A stretch of DNA of 64,000 nucleotides from Oscillospiraceae bacterium (GTDB lineage: Bacteria; Bacillota; Clostridia; Oscillospirales; Oscillospiraceae): positions 32,216 through 96,215 of the forward strand of contig JAFTGE010000081.1 of the NCBI GenBank assembly GCA_017458085.1. The letters run 5' to 3'. The stretch's first letter is position 1; the number at the start of each line of letters is the position of its first letter. Below are positions 61,101-64,000 of this stretch, in pieces. Below the pieces are notes generated by a model. It saw only the letters and a program-made list of their open reading frames with translations. It did no database searches and was not told the DNA's origin. Position numbers and translations under genes: made by a program.

Positions 61101-61915
61101 CAGTCGAAGGTGAGGTTCCACACACAGTCGGCCGGAACGCTGCCCGGCGGCGCGGCGAGGTAGGGCTCGCCCGTATCCGAGGGCAGATAATAGACGACCC
61201 GTTCGGTGCCCAGCAGCTTCCCGACGGAGGCGGCAATGTCCTCGCGGTCAGCGTCGGCGCAGATCAGTTCTTTGATTACGCAGACGCCCTCATCCAGATA
61301 GGCCGCGCAGATACCGCCGGCGCAGGTGTACAGGCCGCCGCCCAGCAGCTTGCAAAACTGCCGCTGAAACTCCATGGCCGGCTGCATGGGCTGCAGCTGG
61401 GGCCTGACGCGCAGCAGCATGTTGCGCCAGAGCAGGTATTCTGCCGCCGTCAGCTCTTTGACAGGCGCGCGGTCCGCCGCCGCCGTCTCATAGCGGGTGC
61501 GGCGCAGCACACACTCGACGCCCAGCACCTCTCTGTACCAGCCGTAGAGACCGTCGCTTGCCGGCAGGGTGCAGATCAGCGACGCACCGCGCCGCTGTCC
61601 CAGCACCGCCGCCTCCCGCGTCAGCGCCTTGCCGATGCCGAGGCCGCGGCTGTCGGGGTCGACCATCACGGCGTAAATGTAGCCCACGATCTGCGGCCTC
61701 CGGCCCGGCACGAGCAGGCCAAAGCCGTCGACGACGCTGGCCGCGCCGACGACCTTCCCCTCCCGCACGGCGACGACGGCCGATCCCATCTGCGGCAGCT
61801 GCGCCAAAAAGCTTGTGATCAGGCGCAGGGAGTCGCCGAAGACCTTCCGCCAGAGCAGGGACAGGGCGGGCACATCGGCCGAGACATATTCACGAATCGT
61901 AAAATCACGCATCAT
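61100..61915 (-). CDS. GNAT family N-acetyltransferase
   Basis: 271 residues. GNAT domain at residues 1-150: FTIREYVSADVPALSLLWRK, AVVAVREGKVVGAASVVDGF, YIYAVMVDPDSRGLGIGKAL (acetyl-CoA binding V-D-P-x-x-R-G-x-G-I-G), LYGWYREVLGVE. The C-terminal ~110 residues form a second, less clear domain, as in two-part GNAT proteins (Eis-like layout). Substrate unknown. The start overlaps the DUF2156 gene stop. Confidence 0.88.
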   Translation of the reverse strand: MMRDFTIREYVSADVPALSLLWRKVFGDSLRLITSFLAQLPQMGSAVVAVREGKVVGAASVVDGFGLLVPGRRPQIVGYIYAVMVDPDSRGLGIGKALTREAAVLGQRRGASLICTLPASDGLYGWYREVLGVECVLRRTRYETAAADRAPVKELTAAEYLLWRNMLLRVRPQLQPMQPAMEFQRQFCKLLGGGLYTCAGGICAAYLDEGVCVIKELICADADREDIAASVGKLLGTERVVYYLPSDTGEPYLAAPPGSVPADCVWNLTFD

Positions 61916-62807
61916 TCCACGCGGCCATATATTTCCGCACCATAAAAGCAGGCTTGTAAGACAGCTTGGAGGTGCGCAGGGCCTCCAGACCCATGTCGTC
62001 CTCCCGGTTCATGTACGTAAGCTCCGGGTGCCGCGCCATCATCAGCCTTGTCATCTCCCGGCAGACCATGGGGTAGGCGCCGTTCATCGCGGCGTCCGCC
62101 TTTTCCACATGCACATCGAAGGTGTCTGCGCTTGTCATCTCTCCGAAGGAGAAGCCAACCAGGTTCCCGTCGGCATAGAGAACGCCGCCCTCAAGACCCA
62201 GCGCCTCGTAGTAGGTGAAGGCGCGCTCAATGGCCTCGTGCTCGTAGATGATGCTGTCGTCCAGGCGGTCGGCGTTGGCCGCCGTCCACGCCTCCAGCAT
62301 ATGCATACAGGCGGGGATCAATTCCCGCGTCAGGGGCTTGAACTCCCATTCATGCTCGGCCTCAAAGCGGTTGCAGTGGTTCTTTTTGCCGTGCAGGGCC
62401 TTGCCTGCGTAGGTGGAAAGCCGCGCCGCCTCATAGATATAGTCGGCGTATTTTTCGTCCTCGGTGAAGGTGAATCGGCCGGGGTATTCCTGCTCCAGCC
62501 GCTCCCGCTGCGCCTCGGTGACGCCGCGCAGCAGCATCGGGAAGCCCCGCACAGCCGCATATTCGCGCAGCGCCTCGATAGCCGGGCGCAGCGCCCCGCA
62601 GCCGACGGGGAAGACGAAGCAGGGTTCACCGTGGCGGCGCACCTTGGTCAGCGTCCGGTCGCCAAAGCGGCAGATCAGCTGACGGTAATGCCCGTCCCAG
62701 ATGAACATATTGCCGAAATTGAAGTCCGCGCTGGGACTGTTTTCACACCGCAGATGCTGATCGACCCATTCCTTGTCCATAAGGGTGATGGCATGAAATT
62801 CTATCAT
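61905..62807 (-). CDS. DUF2156 (LPG_synthase C-terminal, GNAT-like) protein
   Basis: 300 residues from ATG 62807, whose ATGA overlaps the udg stop. It has the DUF2156 layout of two GNAT-like halves: CENSPSADFNFGNMFIWDGH, then YIYEAARLSTYAGKALHGKK, NRFEAEHEWEFKPLT and late GNLVGFSFGEMTSADTFDVH, VEKADAAMNGAYPMVCREMT, ELTYMNREDDMGLEALRTSK. Related domains in MprF transfer lysine or alanine from tRNA to lipids; the free-standing form is uncharacterised. Confidence 0.9.
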   Translation of the reverse strand: MIEFHAITLMDKEWVDQHLRCENSPSADFNFGNMFIWDGHYRQLICRFGDRTLTKVRRHGEPCFVFPVGCGALRPAIEALREYAAVRGFPMLLRGVTEAQRERLEQEYPGRFTFTEDEKYADYIYEAARLSTYAGKALHGKKNHCNRFEAEHEWEFKPLTRELIPACMHMLEAWTAANADRLDDSIIYEHEAIERAFTYYEALGLEGGVLYADGNLVGFSFGEMTSADTFDVHVEKADAAMNGAYPMVCREMTRLMMARHPELTYMNREDDMGLEALRTSKLSYKPAFMVRKYMAAWNDA

Positions 62808-63373
62808 ACATAAACGCTGTCGCAGACAGCTCTGATTTCCTTTCTCAAGCTGCGAAGATCCATGAAAGCCTCCGGCCGCTTCGACACATCGCGCAGCAGG
62901 GCCGAGGGGTGGTAGGTCGCCATGACGCGGCGGCCGTCGATATCGTACCATTTGCCGTGCTCCCGCGTGATGCGAAAGTCCGGGCTGATGATGCCCATGG
63001 CCGCGATGCGGCCCAGGCACACAATGATTTTGGGGTCGAGCAGCCGGATCTGCCGGTCAAGCCAGCCGCGGCAGGCGTCCTGCTCCACGCCCAGGGGATC
63101 GCGGTTTCCGGGCGGGCGGCACTTGACGATGTTGGCAATGTAAACCCGGTTGCGGTCCAGGTCGATCATGGTCAGCATGTCGTCCAGCAGCTTGCCCGCG
63201 GGACCTACAAAGGGGATGCCCTGCCTGTCCTCCTGCTCGCCGGGGCCTTCGCCAATGAACATGACCTCGGCGCGCTCATTGCCAACGCCGAAGACCAGCT
63301 CATGCCGTGTCTCCCACAGGGAGCAGCCGCGGCAGCCGGCGCAGTCGTGTTTCAGTTGTTCCCAGCTGTCCAT
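62804..63373 (-). CDS. Uracil-DNA glycosylase, family 4 (iron-sulphur type)
   Basis: 189 residues from ATG 63373 (GGGAGGA upstream). Typical family 4 features: [13 protein letters not shown] with cluster cysteines, [52 protein letters not shown], the later Cys in [10 protein letters not shown] and [12 protein letters not shown]. It removes uracil from DNA and holds a [4Fe-4S] cluster. It overlaps its upstream neighbour by 22 bp and is coupled to DUF2156. Confidence 0.95.
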   Translation of the reverse strand: MDSWEQLKHDCAGCRGCSLWETRHELVFGVGNERAEVMFIGEGPGEQEDRQGIPFVGPAGKLLDDMLTMIDLDRNRVYIANIVKCRPPGNRDPLGVEQDACRGWLDRQIRLLDPKIIVCLGRIAAMGIISPDFRITREHGKWYDIDGRRVMATYHPSALLRDVSKRPEAFMDLRSLRKEIRAVCDSVYV

Positions 63374-64000
63374 GCCTGTTCCTCCCAAAGCGTCAAAAGC
63401 CGCTCCCAATCGTTGTCCTCCGGGTGCTCGATCACATGGTCAAGCATCCGGCTCAGTGTCTGCCCGATCTCCCGTCCGCGCAGTCCCCGCGCCGACAGGA
63501 TCTCCCCGTCCACGGCGAGGTCCTTCAGCGACCAGCATTCCCCGCTGGCCAACACCGACTTCAGGGCGGCGAGGGAGCGGCCCCCGTGCAGCGCGTCCCG
63601 GCACCGGGCGGCGCATTCCACCGGCTCTACGTCATAGCAGCGCAGCTGCCGCTTCCAGCCCGCGGCTGTCTCCGGCGCGCTCTCCCACAGCAGCGCGGAG
63701 CAGATCGCGGCGCAGCGTGTGGTCTGCCTGTCCAAACGCAGCTCGGCAAGGAAATCTTCCACCGAGGGGATGGCCACTGCCCACTCCAGCAAAACGGACA
63801 GGGCGCACCAGCGCACCCGGGCCTGCCTGGGCAGACGGGTAAGCCGCCGCAGCGAATCGGCAACGGGAGCGGGGGAGAGGTACGCGTCCAACAGCCCCGC
63901 GTCGATGGCGGTCTGCATCAGCTCCGGCCGAGGGGATAAAAGCATCTGCTCCATCTCGACCCGCACGCGCTCGGGCGCAAGCGTCGCGGCCAGTGCCGCC
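63352..64000 (-). CDS. cca: CCA tRNA nucleotidyltransferase, C-terminal part (gene cut by window)
   Basis: Only the C-terminal ~215 codons are visible; the frame stays open to the right edge. The visible part begins [20 protein letters not shown], which is the RNA-binding neck region of bacterial CCA-adding/poly(A)-type enzymes, and ends in the tail domain: [20 protein letters not shown] followed by [20 protein letters not shown]. The enzyme adds or repairs the 3' CCA of tRNAs. The nucleotidyltransferase head lies outside the window. Confidence 0.85.
   Translation of the reverse strand, partial: AALAATLAPERVRVEMEQMLLSPRPELMQTAIDAGLLDAYLSPAPVADSLRRLTRLPRQARVRWCALSVLLEWAVAIPSVEDFLAELRLDRQTTRCAAICSALLWESAPETAAGWKRQLRCYDVEPVECAARCRDALHGGRSLAALKSVLASGECWSLKDLAVDGEILSARGLRGREIGQTLSRMLDHVIEHPEDNDWERLLTLWEEQAWTAGNN

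Overview
The window looks like a chromosomal segment of a GC-rich, endospore-forming member of the Clostridia, most likely an Oscillospiraceae-type gut anaerobe. This is inferred from gene content (yabP-yabQ-divIC-yabR, a YlmC/YmxH protein, the dgt-dnaG-rpoD block, 2-hydroxyacyl-CoA dehydratase genes) and from Firmicutes-style ribosome binding sites and promoters. No rRNA, tRNA, CRISPR array or transposase was recognised.

Layout. 1-2178 (minus): start of a surface-polysaccharide operon that runs off the left edge (sugar-phosphate transferase, two-part glycosyltransferase). 2364-6012: an AT-richer accessory island with a helicase carrying five helicase-associated repeats, a serine recombinase and a divergent XRE regulator. 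It has an attenuator-like leader, a 12-bp inverted repeat pair and 15-bp direct repeats around the recombinase. 6013-6710 is gene-free and rich in hairpins, ending in one that covers the ribosome binding site of the YlmC/YmxH gene. 6711-20456 is conserved housekeeping DNA: lipoprotein, hflX, yigZ, dgt, dnaG, rpoD, a zinc-ribbon membrane protein, a PatB/MalY-type enzyme, rpmE, tex and galT. 20476-32620 is an envelope block: two tandem paralogous membrane proteins, an E2-fold protein whose catalytic His is Glu, an acyl-CoA synthetase-like protein, an SGNH hydrolase, an AT-rich GT-C-like gene, a UGM-like flavoprotein and a DUF6020-like protein. 33167-34670 (minus) is yabP-yabQ-divIC-yabR.

35309-41048 (minus) is a six-gene operon: CooC-type ATPase, two 2-hydroxyacyl-CoA dehydratase-family proteins, their activator ATPase, a 58-residue membrane protein and a shortened acetyl-CoA synthase (CdhC/AcsB)-like protein without the metal-cluster domain. 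This combination is the best candidate for an undescribed biochemical system. 41295-54580 (minus) is a 13-gene exopolysaccharide operon with a recognisable promoter, starting with a PglC-type sugar transferase and ending with an MBOAT acyltransferase. The right end (54699-64000) holds mostly minus-strand genes: TraX-like protein, tandem flavodoxin protein, metallophosphatase, histidine phosphatase-GNAT fusion, GNAT, DUF2156, family 4 uracil-DNA glycosylase and the C-terminal part of CCA-adding enzyme. On the plus strand it has a DUF378 protein and a PurN-like protein that has lost its catalytic residues.

Non-coding structure is the other striking feature. A roughly 150-165 bp, four-hairpin element occurs three times (7916, 37278, 57485), always directly after a stop codon and in the same orientation as that gene. 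Its stems differ in sequence but remain paired, and one loop (CGCATGT) is invariant. A separate ~409 bp element at 34779-35187 is bounded by two inverted hairpins whose loops are complementary. A promoter plus terminator at 57005-57141 (minus) outlines a possible small RNA of about 100 nt.
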